The notes beneath the pieces were generated by a model. That model was not told where the DNA came from. It searched no databases and saw nothing but the letters and a program-made list of their open reading frames with translations. A DNA stretch of 64,000 nt from Rhizophagus irregularis. Taxonomy: Eukaryota; Glomeromycota; Glomeromycetes; Glomerales; Glomeraceae. The DNA lies in assembly GCF_026210795.1 (NCBI RefSeq), contig NC_089441.1:4030001-4094000 (forward strand), in the 5' to 3' direction. Positions 48,062 through 59,690 of this stretch are shown here, in pieces; position 1 is the first letter of the stretch; every line of letters starts with the position of its first letter. A program made the position numbers and the translations under genes.

Positions 48062-48401
48062 CCTGTAGTCTAAGGTAAGGTTTACATATAAAACTCTTTG
48101 AAGATCCTACTATAAAAGGAAATTTTATGTTACATTATTATGATTTTTTTCCTTTTTAGTTAATTAACCAATAGAATTTAAGCAAATCATAAGGTAAGGT
48201 TTCATATGAAAGTGAAATTTCTACCAGTAACATATCTTAGTAGTAGGCGGGATCCTTCAAAAATGGTATTCAAAATCCTCTTTGATGCCTTAAGTAAATT
48301 TGCAGAGCAGTCAAAAATATATATATTGTATAGAAAAAGTAAAAGAGTGTAATATTGGTGTCATTATATTTCACATGACCTGTATTTAAACACCCCGTGT
48401 A

Positions 48402-49171
48402 AACTTTGAAATTTTCATATATAAATATTAAATAATTACAAATAATTATTGTATTATATATTGATAATTTTTTTTTATTTTAAAGTTTATTAATTATAAC
48501 ACAGGATTCATACAAAATAGATGTATAACATCATAATATACAAAAATAAGTCATCCAATCCCTGATGTGCAATGAGAGTATATTAATAAACCTGATACAA
48601 ATAATTATATATTGATAATAGATATATAAATTTACTATTATTTAATATATTATGATGAGAAAATTCCAAAAAACTATATAAATTCATTTTTATAAAATAG
48701 TTAAATAATAGTAAGTAAAACATTTAATAAATTATAATTAAATTAAATTTGAAATTAGAATTTAATTAAATTTATTTAAAGATTTATAACTAAAGGATAA
48801 TGTAAATAATAGTTTAAATTAAGAAAATTTAAATATAATAATATTTTGCTATAATATTATTAATTAAAATTTTTTTTTTAATAATACTAAATTTTGTCTT
48901 TAATTCTTAAAAATATATATATAAATGCTAAATTTATTTAGAAATACTATATTCATAGAAATTATATTAGTATTTTATTAATTTTTTTAAGTATTTTAAA
49001 TATTTTAATAAAAAATTCAATAAATTTATATAGAAATATTATTTAAGAAATAATTGATCTATTATAATAATTTTCTAATATATATTAATATATTTTACTA
49101 ATTTCAAAATGAATTACAAATAAATTAACTATAAAATATTTAAATAAAATAAATAAAATAAATAATAATAT
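48402..49171. other. AT-rich filler, no gene seen
   Basis: No supported feature. Confidence 0.5.
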
Positions 49172-49542
49172 TAGGGCTATACATGGCCTGGTAATTCAGT
49201 ATTTTCGTATAAATACGTAATTCGTAATCCTGGTAATTAATTACCAGATTACTTGAAAAATACGTAAATACGTAATTATTTACGTATAACGTAATTATTT
49301 ATATATGACGTAATTAAATTAATATAAATATATATATATAATTAATAGATAATATAGTGCGAAATTATTTTGATCAACTTCCAAATTAATAAAACTATCT
49401 AAACCATAAATAGTAATTTATTTATTAAGTAAAAAAACTATAAAAAGTAATCATTCATTTTTTTTTTAACATTTAAAAAAGAATTTATAATTCTTTCGCG
49501 TTATAATATACTTCTTTTAAATCTTTTTAAGATATTTTAAAT

Positions 49543-52021
49543 ATGGATGACAGTAATGATAATCAAAATACAATTATTAATCAAAATAAAAAAAAACGTG
49601 GTCGTCCAAAAACTGATATTTGGGATTATTTTAAGGAAGGGCCAAGAAATAGGCGATTGTTCAGCAGAATGTAATTTTTGTGGCTGGAAACAACAAGTAG
49701 GTCAGCCTATTGAAATGCAAGGACATATTGCTTTAAATTGTTTAAAGGTATCACCTGAAGTAAAGTCTTTATTCTGGAAAAAGTAAAAAATAATGGACAT
49801 CTCGGTTATAATAAAAAAATTAAAATTAGCCACAATCAGCCAAAAATAGATGAGATATTTGATTCAACCAAAATTGATCAAGCTAAAATTGAAATGGCAA
49901 ATCGTGCTATTGTAAAATTTTTTGCTTGCTGCGGTATCCCTTTTCATATAATTGAAAACCCTTTTTTCATTGATCTTCTTCGTACATTATGTCCGGGATA
50001 TAATCCACCATGTAGACAAACTCTTACAGAAGATATGCTTAATGCGGAAATTTCACATGTTATTACTGAAATAAATCTTAAATTAAATAATGAAAAAAAT
50101 CTTACATTGGGTACGTAATAATAATTTATTATAAAATATAATAAATTAAATTATTAATTGTAATTTCTTAATTTTTAAAGGAGTAGATGGTTGGACGAGT
50201 ACTAGTGGACAATCACTTTATGCATTTGTTATTATTACTGGTGAAAGAAAAGAATATATTCACTCAGTTCAAAATTTATCAAACTATTCACATACGGGAG
50301 AGTTTTTAGCAAATAAAATAATTGAGGTAATTGAAAATGTTGGAGTTACAAAATTTGCAGGAATAGTATCAGATAATGCATCTACAATGGTCATGGCAAA
50401 AAAGCTAGTTAACGATCGATATGGATTTATAATGCCAATTCGGTGCATTGCACATCATATAAATCTATTAACCAATGATATTTGTAAATTAGAGTTTGCC
50501 CAATCAATATTAAAAAAATGTATGAAATTAGTTCATTTTTTTAAAGCATCTCATCGGGCAGGTGCAGAATTAACAGATGAAATAAAGGAAAATATGGTTA
50601 AAGGTGGTAAATTAAAGGGGTATTGTCAAACGAGATGGATGACTGCATGTGATTGTGTTTCTTCAGTTTTAAGATGCGAAGAAGCTCTAAAAAATGTTGG
50701 TATTTATTGATTATTTTTAATTATTTATTTTTAATTAATTTTAATAAATTTATCTAATTTTAGATAGCAAATAATAACCCGAATTACCTAAAGCAAAATA
50801 TCAAAGAAATTATTACGAGGCGTTTTTTTATGGATATTGAAGAATTACAATTAATTCTTAAGCCAATAAAAGAAGCCATCAAATATTTAGAAATGAAAAA
50901 TGCAACGTTAGCAGATTGTTTCTTACAATTAATAAAATTGTCATATTCAATCAAAAGCTTATCAGAAACTCATACTACTTTTCGACAACAATGCATTAAA
51001 GCATTTAATAAAAGGTGGATGCAGTTCGATTTTAGGTTATATATGTTAGCCTATTTACTTCACCCACTATACCGTGGTACGTATTTGATAAAATAAAATG
51101 ATGATTTTTACCTTATTTAACAATTAATTAATTATTAATTAATTAAAATATCATAGGTAAAGGATTCCGAAATCAAGTATGCCGTAAAGTAGTTTATTGG
51201 GCAATTGAAAATATATGGATAAAAATGGGAGGCGGAGAAAATTCCAGTTCCAAATTAATTGGGCAAATTGCTGCTTTTCGTGATAATCTTCCTCCTTATA
51301 ATGATGAATTTGTTCCTAAATATTATACAGTTGAGCGTTGGTGGAGTTATGTAGAACAAGATGAAGGAGAAGAAAATTTTATCCAACAACTTGCATTAAA
51401 AATATTTTCAATAACTCCACACAATGCAGGATGTGAGAGAATATTTTCCGTGATGGGTTGGTATATGAATAAAAGGAGAACACGGTAAATATTTATTTTA
51501 TTGTTGCTAGTTATTAATTTTTTTTTTGAATTTTAAATTTTAAGTAATTCCTTTCAATTAGATTAAGTGTGAATCATTTACAAAATCTTACGAAACTTCA
51601 CACATATTATGTTTCAAACGCGAAAACTGAATTAAAGTATACGGCTAGAGATATGAATGTCAAGAATGATGAAGAGTTTTATCAATTGGTAAGAAATGGT
51701 ATATATCAAAATATTAATGATGAAATTGGAGAGGAAGAATTAGATAATGAAGACGAAGATTATGGTGATACAGAAGACGAACTTGTTGACATAGAAGAGT
51801 ATGAAAAATTTGGGCATAAAAGTAACGATAGTGTTTTACAAAGTGAAAACTATTTTAATTTTGTATCAAAGGAGCTAGTGGAATTATTAAAACTTCAGGA
51901 GCCGCGAGTAGTTATTGAACCCGTAAATGTTGATCATATTGTTGACCACGGTAACGAAAATTTCGATATAGAGAAATTATTAGACCAACAATTTAGTGAA
52001 GATGATGATGTTAACGTTTAG
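49543..52021 (+). pseudogene. BED-hAT transposase, near-complete, two shifts in exon 1
   Basis: The exons are 49543-50110, 50181-50695, 50764-51076, 51157-51484 and 51562-52021, with consistent GT-AG junctions and phases. Exon 1 begins MDDSNDNQNTIINQ, then a KRGRPKTDIWDYF basic/BED start and the BED cysteines CNFCGWKQQ. It needs a one-base shift near 49640 (G-run) and another near 49778. Exon 2 opens with VDGWTSTSGQSLYAFVI (first catalytic Asp) and has VSDNASTMVMAKKL and RCIAHHINLL. Exon 4 ends with the dimerisation motif GCERIFSVMGWYMNKRR. Exon 5 has a long acidic tail. Architecture and the exon 1/2 junction match the relic at 1815-3919. If the two shifts are assembly errors, the element could be autonomous. 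Confidence 0.87.
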
Positions 52022-52299
52022 ATAGTCCATAACTCATATTCATTTGTTGTATATTTTGATTTGTTTTATTTCTTTCAAAATTTTGAATAAAAGCTTCTAA
52101 CAATTTTGCGTTCTAACATGAAGAATTTCTTCTTAATTTATTTTAAAGACAATAATTTAATACATTATTTCATTTAATTTATTTTTAACAATTTTGTATA
52201 ATTTTACTAATGTTTAACAGTTTTTATTTAATGCTTAACGAAATAGATTAATAATATTTAATGATCTAATTTAACAATTTACTTTAATAATGCTTAAGA

Positions 52300-53390
52300 T
52301 TTTCAGAAACTGAAATCTACAAAAAAATAAAAAGAAAGAAACGTACGTTTCTTCAAATTTCAAAAGAATCTGCTCTCGTACGTACTTGTGTTACTAAAGC
52401 CGAATCAGAAAAATAAGAAACCGTTGATCGTTTATTCAGGGAAAAAATAAAAGAAACGTTATACCGTTTACCCGCTTCAAAGAAATAAATTTCAAAAGAA
52501 CCCGCCCCTATACACGTACCCGTGTTCTTAGAAACCCCTGAAATCTACAAAAAAAAATAAAAAAAATAAAAAAGAAAGAAACGTTAGACGTTTCTTCAAA
52601 GTAAATTTCGAAAGAATCCCGCATACACGTACTTGTGTCTTGTGTTCTAAACCGAAATCTACAAAAAAATAAAAAGGAAAGAAACGTTAGTACGTTTCTT
52701 CAAAGTTAATTTCGAAAGAACCCGCCCCTATACACGTACCCGTGTTCTTAGAAACCGAAATCTACAAAAAAATAAAAAGAAAGAAACGTTAGACGTTTCT
52801 TCAAAGTAAATTTCGAAAGAATCCCGCATACACGTACTTGTGTCTTGTGTTCTAAACCGAAATCTACAAAAAAATAAAAAGAAAGAAACGTTAGTACGTT
52901 TCTTCAAAGTAAATTTCGAAAAGAACCCGCCCCTATATATGTACCCGTGTTCTTAGAAACCGAAATCTACAAAAAATAAAAAAGAAAGAAACGTTAGTAC
53001 GTTTCTTCAAAATAAATTTCAAAAGAACTCGTCCCTATATATGTACCTGTGTTATAAAAAACCGAAATCTACAAAAAATAAAAAGAAAGAAACGTTAGTA
53101 CGTTTCTTCAAAGTAAATTTCAAAAGAACCCGCCCCTCTACACGTACCCGTGTTATAAAAAACCGAAATCTACAAAAAAATAAAAAAGAAAGAAACGTTA
53201 GTACGTTTCTTCAAAGTAAATTTCAAAAGAATCCGCCCCTATACACGTACCCGTGTTCTTTATAGAAACCGAAATCTACAAAAAATAAAAAGAAAGAAAC
53301 GTTAGTACGTTTCTTCAAAGTAAATTTCAAAAGAGCCCGCCTCCATATACTTACCCGCAGATTCCTGGAAGCCGAAACTTATTTATTTAT
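52300..53390. repeat. Minisatellite inside the hAT element, about nine units of 105-120 bp
   Basis: The unit order is CCGAAATCTACAAAAAATAA, AAGAAAGAAACGTTAGTACG, TTTCTTCAAAGTAAATTTC, AAAGAACCCGCCCCTATACA, then CGTACCCGTGTTCTTAGAAA. Each unit contains the inverted pair GAAACGTTAGTACGTTTC, so each can form a short hairpin. It lies between the transposase stop and the right subterminal repeats. A shorter GTTAGACGTTTC variant alternates in the early units. Confidence 0.92.
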
Positions 53391-53716
53391 TAAATAAAAA
53401 AAATACAATCTAAAAAAAAAGAGTACATTTTTAATGATTGGAATTGATAATCTAATCAAATCTATTCCGATCAATTACGTAATTACGTACATCGTAAATA
53501 ATTACGGTAAACGTAAATTATTTACGGGTACATTTGATTAATTACGAAGTCATAAATAATTACGTTAAACGTAATTATTTACGGTAAACGTAATTATTTA
53601 CGAAATACGTAATTATTTACGGTAAACGTAATTATTTACGAAATACGTAATTATTTACGTATTTCGAATTACGAATTACGTTTTTGGCCAATGATTTACC
53701 AGGCCATGTATAATTA

Positions 53717-53882
53717 GGGCACTGTCAGATATTACCTAATATCACTTTAATATAAGAGCTTACCCCCCTTCCCTAGGTAAGATATGTTATATATATAATT
53801 TCTTATATAGTATTATATGTAACCTAAGATTTTTAGTTACCTTTCCTCCTCCTAAAATATTAGGTAATATCTGACAGCACCC
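53717..53882. mobile_element. 166-bp PIF/Harbinger-like MITE, TTA duplication
   Basis: The ends are GGGCACTGTCAGATATTACC and, on the other strand, GGGTGCTGTCAGATATTACC, both continuing to TAATAT. TTA lies at 53714-53716 and 53883-53885. It sits directly at the right tip of the hAT element. Confidence 0.87.
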
Positions 53883-53885
53883 TTA

Positions 53886-54559
53886 AAGTAAAAATTAATT
53901 ATATTAAAAAGTATTAAAATTAATATAGTAATAATTTTTACTTTGTAAAAAATGTTATTTTATAAAAATTCTTATAAAGTTATTGGTTTTATTTTTTATC
54001 ACATTTGTGTTATATTGTACTTCTATATTATATTATATATAAAAGTCAAAAATAATATTTAAATTCTTTTTGAATATTTTAAATTCTTTTTGATATATTA
54101 AGAAAATTTGTAGAACAAGTTAAAAATACATATAATATAAAGTTTTTTATAGTATATAATAAATGTTACTAGAATTTTTTAAAAAATAGGAAATCTTAAT
54201 AAAGTTATATAATTAAAATAATCAATATAATTAATATATAAAAATTATTAAAAAAGAAAGATATAATATATCACAGGTATAAAAAAATATATTTCTCTAT
54301 AAATATATATATTTTTTTAATTCTATAAAAAATTTTATCTATTATTTTTATAAATGTTTTTTACAGTAAATAATTCAATAAATTTTATAATATAAGTAGT
54401 AATGCCTGCCTAAACTCTTTTTACCAAAAATTTCAGTTTCATCACCAACTAGTTTCAGTTTTATTATTGACTAACTATATAATAATAATTTTTAATTTTA
54501 ATTTTAATTATGTAAAATTATAGTTTTATTATAAAAATATATAAAATTAATTATATTTA
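53886..54559. other. AT-rich filler, no gene seen
   Basis: No supported feature. Confidence 0.5.
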
Positions 54560-54985
54560 TAGGGTGATTTTAACGCTCACCAGTGGTGAAATTCACCAGC
54601 AGGGGTAAATTCACCAGTAGTGAAATTCACCCAAAGTAAAGTTCACCTATATTACATAATTTATTAAAATTTAAATTGTTTGTTTTGAAAAAAATAATAA
54701 TTTTAGGGTGATTTTAACGCTCACCAATGGTGAAATTCATCAGGGGTAAATTCACCAGTAGTGAAATTCACCCAAGGTAAAGTTCACCTATATTACATAA
54801 TTTATTAAAATTTAAATTGTTTGTTTTGAAAAAAATAATAATTTTAGGGTGATTTTAACGCTCACCAGTGGTGAAATTCACCAGGGGTAAATTCACCAGT
54901 AGTGAAATTCACCCAAGGTAAAGTTCACCTATATTACATAATTTATTAAAATTTAAATTGTTTGTTTTGAAAAAAATAATAATTT
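54560..54985. repeat. Three near-identical 140-bp tandem units with GGTGAA/TTCACC hairpins
   Basis: Each unit starts AGGGTGATTTTAACGCTCAC, contains CAGTGGTGAAATTCACC and CAGTAGTGAAATTCACCC, and ends with TTTGTTTTGAAAAAAATAAT. Units begin near 54561, 54705 and 54846. Identity is very high, so the expansion is recent. Isolated CACCACTGGTGAA words reappear at 56190, which may be the other end of one element. Confidence 0.9.
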
Positions 54986-55129
54986 TATTAATAAAAATAT
55001 TTATATAAAATATATAGTTTAAATATAATAATATATTATACAATAATTCATAAGTTAGTATTATTATAAAAAATGAATAAATCCTACAATATTAAGTAGA
55101 TTTTATATTGCTAAACAACTTTCAATTAA

Positions 55130-55960
55130 TAAAGGAAGTAAATTTCATTTGACTAAAGTGGTGAAATTACACGCTGAAGTTAATAAACAGAAAAAAAAAT
55201 TCAAAAGTTAATACTATTATGAAAAATGTAGATTTCTCCATATGTATTATATCTACACCCATAAAAATTAATATACAAGTAGTTTCGACCTTGCTGAATA
55301 ATTTTCAATTAATTCAGAAAGTCGATTTCATTTGACTAAAGTGGTGAAATTACGTGCTGAAGTTAATAAACAGAAAAAAAAAATTTGAAAGTTAGTACCG
55401 TTATGAAAAATGTAGATTTCTCCATATGTATTATATATACACCCATGAAAATTAATATACAAGTAGTTTCGACCTTGCTGAACAATTTTCAATTAATTTA
55501 GAAAGTCGATTTCATTTGACTAAAGTGGTGAAATTACGCTCTAAAGTTAGTAAACGGAAAAAAGAAAAATTCAAAAGTTAGTACCATTATGTAAAATGTT
55601 GGTTTCTCCATATATATTATACCTACACCCATGAAAATTAATATACAAGTAGTTTCGACCTTGCTGAACAATTTTCAATTAATTTAGAAAGTCGATTTCA
55701 TTTGACTAAAGTTGTAAAATTACGCTCTGAAGTTAATAAATAAAAAAACAATTTTGAAAGTTAGTACCATTATGAAAAATATGAGTTTTTTTATATGTAT
55801 TATACCTACACTTATAAAAAATAATATACAAGTAGTTTTAGCTCTGTTGAACAACTTTTAATTAATAAAAGAAATTGATTTCATTTGACTAAAGTAGTAA
55901 AATTACACTCTAAAGTTATTAAATAAAAAATATAAAACTTTAGGAGTTAAACAGTTAGTA
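55130..55960. repeat. Five tandem units of about 180 bp, progressively diverged
   Basis: The unit contains TTTCATTTGACTAAAGTGGT, GAAATTACGCTCTGAAGTTA, TAGATTTCTCCATATGTATT and ACAAGTAGTTTCGACCTTGC. Units begin near 55145, 55330, 55510, 55695 and 55875. The middle three are the most alike, and the outer ones are more diverged, as expected of unequal exchange. Confidence 0.9.
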
Positions 55961-56463
55961 GTATTATAAAAACACAAATTTCTTTATAAATTTCATTTCT
56001 AATTTATGAAATTGAGTTGTATGGGTTTAATAGTATGTTTGGAAAAAAAGTTACAGTTTAAAAAAATTCATAAAAAAATTTTTATTTACGTATATGAAAT
56101 TGTAAAACGTAATACAAACAAAATTAATATAAAACTTATAAAACTAAAATTATCATATTACTGATAAATTTCACCAAAGGTAAATTCACCACTGGTGAAT
56201 ATAAAATTAATCCATATTTATAATAGTTTTATAAATTTTTTTTAAAAAATATTATATTTTAATAAAAATTTATTTTTTAAGTAATTATTATAATTAAAAA
56301 TCTATGGAAATTTATGAAAAATTCATAGAAATATTATGGAATATTGAATTTCAGCATTTTGTCTTTTAATTTTAAATGTCTAAACTATTTCAGTTTCATT
56401 AAATGACTAAATATTTCGCATCTCCAAATATAAGGTTATTTATTTATTAATTTTAAAAATATA
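55961..56463. other. AT-rich filler with a TTCACC/GGTGAA cluster at 56165-56200
   Basis: AATTTCACCAAAGGTAAATT followed by CACCACTGGTGAA resembles the inverted form of the start of the 140-bp units at 54560. This hints at one non-autonomous element of about 1.64 kb spanning 54560-56200. No gene seen. Confidence 0.45.
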
Positions 56464-56738
56464 ACACTGGTAAAAAAATGATCTATCCTATATATATCTT
56501 ACATATATCTTATATATATCAGGTACTCAAAATGTAGAAAATCTTACAATAATACACATATCATACATATATCAAGTACTTATATATATCATATACCTAT
56601 CAAATATCTGATATGTGTATGATATATACAGTGGCTTCCAAAAGTAACTGACCAAACGTTTATTAAATGCAAAATCACATGTTTATTGGTCATATGATAT
56701 TATATGAATACAATATTGATTTTATATATAATATACTC

Positions 56739-58474
56739 TAAGGTTGCTTGCCAAAACTAGGAGGTTTTGGCGAGATGGCGTATGCGAAACTGCCGAAACT
56801 AGTTTCGCAAAATTGGTCTAAAATGTTGAAATGCCGTAACTGCCAAAACCTGCCGAAACTGTCTCAGCTGCCGTAACTGTTTCGGTATAGTACATCATAT
56901 GATATACATATAGTTTTGGCAACATTATGAATTATGATTAATTTCGGCATGGATTTTTTTTTGACGCAATGCCGTATTCAGCCGTATTGAATTTATATAG
57001 ACGTAATTGCCGAAATTTGCTGAATTTATCGAATTATCAATAATTTACACCAATCCGGTACAGGAAAGTTAGATTATCAGACAGATTGCATAGTACAAAT
57101 CATCTGATGATCTCTTTTTTCTTGTATTGAGGTTTCCGGACAAAAATTATGAGGTAAAGAACTAAGGAGGATCCGGACAGGAAGTTTTTATTTAAAAAAT
57201 GTAATAGTTTATTTTTCGTTTTGTAGGGTTGCCGGACGAAAAACATGACCGGACTTTGGAATTTAGGGGCTGAGGAAAGGTTTTTCGTTGTTTTATTATT
57301 TAATAAATTTAACTTATTTATTTTTTTCTTTTTTGTAGTGTTTCCGGATGAAAAACATGACCAGACTTTGGGATTTAGGTAAAGGAGGGGGCTGAGAAAG
57401 GTTTTTCGTTGTTTTTTTATTTAATAATTTAACTTATTTATTTTTTTCTTTTTTGTAGTGTTTTCGGACGAAAAACATGATTGGACTTTGGAAATGAGGT
57501 AAGGAAGGGTTGAGGGAAAGATTTTTCGTTGTTTTTTATTTTAATAAATTTAACTAATTTATTTTTTTCTTTTTTGTAGTGTTGCCGGACGAAAAACATG
57601 ACCGGACTTTAGAATTTAGGTAAAAGAGGGAGCCGAGGAAAGGTTTTTCGTTGTTTTTTTATTTAATAAATTTAACTTATTTATTTTTTTCTTTTTTGTA
57701 GTGTTTCCAGACGAAAAACATGACCGGACTTTGGAATTTAGGTAAAAGAGGGGCTGAGGAAGGTTTTTCGTTGTTTTTTTATTTAATAAATTTCTTATTT
57801 ATTTTTCTTTTTGTAGTATTGCTGGACGAAAAACATGTACGGATTTATAAATTAAGGTAAAGGAGGACCGGTGAAAGTTTTTCGTTAATTTTTTCATAAT
57901 TTATGAAAAACATGCCAGAACTCTTAAAATTAAGGTGAGGGAGGGTCGGAGAAGGTGTTTTCATCATTTTTTTTTAATAAATTTAATTGATTTTTTTTTC
58001 TTTTTGTAGGATTGTCAGATGAAAAAATATGACCGGACTTTTGTAATTAAGGTAAAGTACTGGGAGAAGGGTTTCGTTATTTTTTTTTTTTTGATAAATT
58101 TAATTAATTTATTTTTTTTTATGTAGAATTCCCAGAAAAAAAATTATGACTGTTGCATTTGTTAGGATTTTTCAATAATAATATTATTATTAGAATATTA
58201 CAACGTTGTTTATTTACATGTAAATTTATTAGAAACTGAAATTAAAAACAAAATATTAGGAATGCTGTAATTATGCCAAAATTCATATAAAATATTATTA
58301 TTTATTATGCCGAAACTACAGATAAACTTGTTATAAAGGTTTCGCAAATTTTGGCAGTTTTGCAAGTTTCGGCAGTTTCGCAGTTTCGCAGTTTCGCAGT
58401 TTCGCAGTTACGGCACTATATGTGGAGTTTCTCCTTTCAGCATTAGGCCAAATAGGTTTCGGCAGGCAACCTTA
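56739..58474. mobile_element. Inner layer: 1.74-kb hAT-like non-autonomous element, duplication ATATACTC
   Basis: ATATACTC lies at 56731-56738 and 58475-58482. The ends are TAAGGTTGCTTGCCAAAACT and GGTTTCGGCAGGCAACCTTA, the same family as 45103-45346. The flanks inside the ends are GTTTCGCAGTTTCGC/TGCCGAAACTG-rich. The middle is the tandem array at 57118-58150. No transposase is encoded. Confidence 0.92.
57118..58150. repeat. About nine 110-120 bp tandem units, each shaped like an intron-flanked exon
   Basis: Each unit has a long pyrimidine tract ending TTTTTTCTTTTTTGTAG. A roughly 40-base core follows (GTTTCCGGACGAAAAACATG, then ACCGGACTTTGGAATTTAG), then GTAAAGGAGGGG or a close variant. 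So the core is bounded by a good 3'-splice-like site and a GTAAAG/GTAAGG donor-like site. Most units keep both signals; the first and last are the most diverged. Confidence 0.88.
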
Positions 58475-58651
58475 ATATACTCCAAGATCATCATAATGTA
58501 TTAATTTTAGTAATACTTAATAAACCCATTTTGTTTTAATTACGCAATATTTATTAAAACTATGGTCAGTGATTTTTGTCATATTCACTTTATATAATAA
58601 ATTTAAAAAAAAAAATTTAAAAAATATGTTAAAAATTATAAAAAACATTAT

Positions 58652-59690
58652 TTACCAACGCGTATAACGACCCTTAGCATTAATAACATCTTGTATTCTT
58701 GCCAGCATTGACTTTATCAATTTGATACATGTCTCTAATGTTATTTCATTCCAAATCTGAGAAACATGCTCCCATAAAGCATCTTTTCCTCTAATTGTAA
58801 CATTTAACGCCCTGAGTCGTCGGTCAATATCGTTTCAGAGATGTTATATCGGATTTAGATCCAGAGATTGTGGTGGTCACGGCAAGACTTCAACATTATT
58901 GTTCTCAAACCACTGTTTGGTAAGTAAAGCAGTGTATTTTAGATCGTTATCCTGTTGAAAGATAATGTCTGAAACACTTAAATCATAGTACCGCAAAGTC
59001 TCCATAAAGTCCTCACTTAATATTTGACGATAAAGCTTCACATCCAGTCCTCCATCAATTTTACACAAAAAACCAACATCACGAAGTAAAACAACTACAA
59101 AATCAACTATCGCACGAAACTTTACAGTAGGTTTGATATGAGCGTCTTTAAGTGTTTCTCCTTATCTTTCCAACAATATTTACGTCGTCCCCGAGCCAAA
59201 AATTTGAAATTTAGATTCGTCAGACCACACTACTCTATTCCAATCACTTACTGTCCAGTTTTTAAATCTCTTAGCAAATTTAAGCCGATTTTCATGATGT
59301 TTTTGGATAAAAGTGGCTTCTTGCGTTTAATTCTAGCCGATAAACCATTTCTTTTCAATGCTCTTCGTACGGTATTAGAGCTGACATTGATCTCATCATT
59401 AATTTGTAAGGATTTTTTTAATTGAACAGCATTTGAACATTCATTTGTCATTAAGCGCCTTATAATAGTACGTTCATTACGCTCATTTAACTTGCGTGGC
59501 CGACCTAAATGTTGCTTATCTTCAACTTTACTGGTTTCTTCATATTTTTTTTAAAAATTTAGAATTGTTACGTGACTTTTACAACCAATTTTAGCAGCAA
59601 TCTCTCTTGAGGCAAAACCTCTTTCAATCATCAAAATTGCCTGTGCTCTTTGTTTCGTAGTAAATTTGGTCTTCAAATATAAAAGAAAAA
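58652..59690 (-). pseudogene. Tc1-type transposase, catalytic glutamate lost
   Basis: The minus strand starts near 59690 with a helix-turn-helix (TTKQRAQAILMIERGFASRE, then IGCKSHVTIL). LGRPRKLNERNE and a second HTH follow (NVSSNTVRRALKRNGLSAR). The catalytic blocks are VVWSDESKFQIFG (first Asp, about 59225) and DIIFQQDNDLKYTA (second, about 58945). The third block should read DLNPIEHLWN but has TAA at the Glu and TGA at the Trp (about 58845-58855). Other stops and shifts lie near 59555 and 59180. The C-terminus INAKGRYTRW ends at 58652. It is inactive. Confidence 0.87.

Larger units (their letters stand above)
47319..48254. mobile_element. Second layer: MULE-like MITE related to 19853-20077
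   Basis: The ends are GAACCCCACCTACTATTAAG and, on the other strand, GATCCCGCCTACTACTAAGA. The segment TCCTACTATAAAAGGAAATT and its surroundings (48105-48180) is nearly identical to 19925-19995. A 9-bp target duplication is not clean here (GTTAAAACA against CTTCAAAAA). Confidence 0.72.
47085..48399. mobile_element. Outermost layer of a four-layer nest: Tc1-like MITE, TA duplication
   Basis: The ends are CACGGAGTGTTTAAATCCGG and, on the other strand, CACGGGGTGTTTAAATACAG, both continuing to GTCATGTGA. TA lies at 47083-47084 and 48400-48401. Its own unique sequence is short (47085-47318 and 48255-48399); the rest is later insertions. Confidence 0.85.
49172..53713 (+). mobile_element. 4.5-kb hAT element with transposase, minisatellite and subterminal repeats
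   Basis: The left end is TAGGGCTATACATGGCCTGG. The right end, on the other strand, is TAATTATACATGGCCTGG, both continuing to TAAT. Both ends carry many TACGTAATTATTTACG words (49215-49310 and 53470-53690), typical in position of hAT subterminal transposase-binding repeats. The 8-bp flanks (AATAATAT and AAGTAAAA) do not match well. A Harbinger-like MITE inserted exactly at the right tip. Confidence 0.8.

Noticed and set aside
53041-53265. A 74-codon open frame
   Set aside because: It lies entirely in the hAT minisatellite. Its translation repeats with the DNA period and has no independent support.
52300-53390. Array resembling a CRISPR locus because units contain short palindromes
   Set aside because: Units are contiguous with no unique spacers, lengths are over 100 bp, and the host DNA is eukaryotic.
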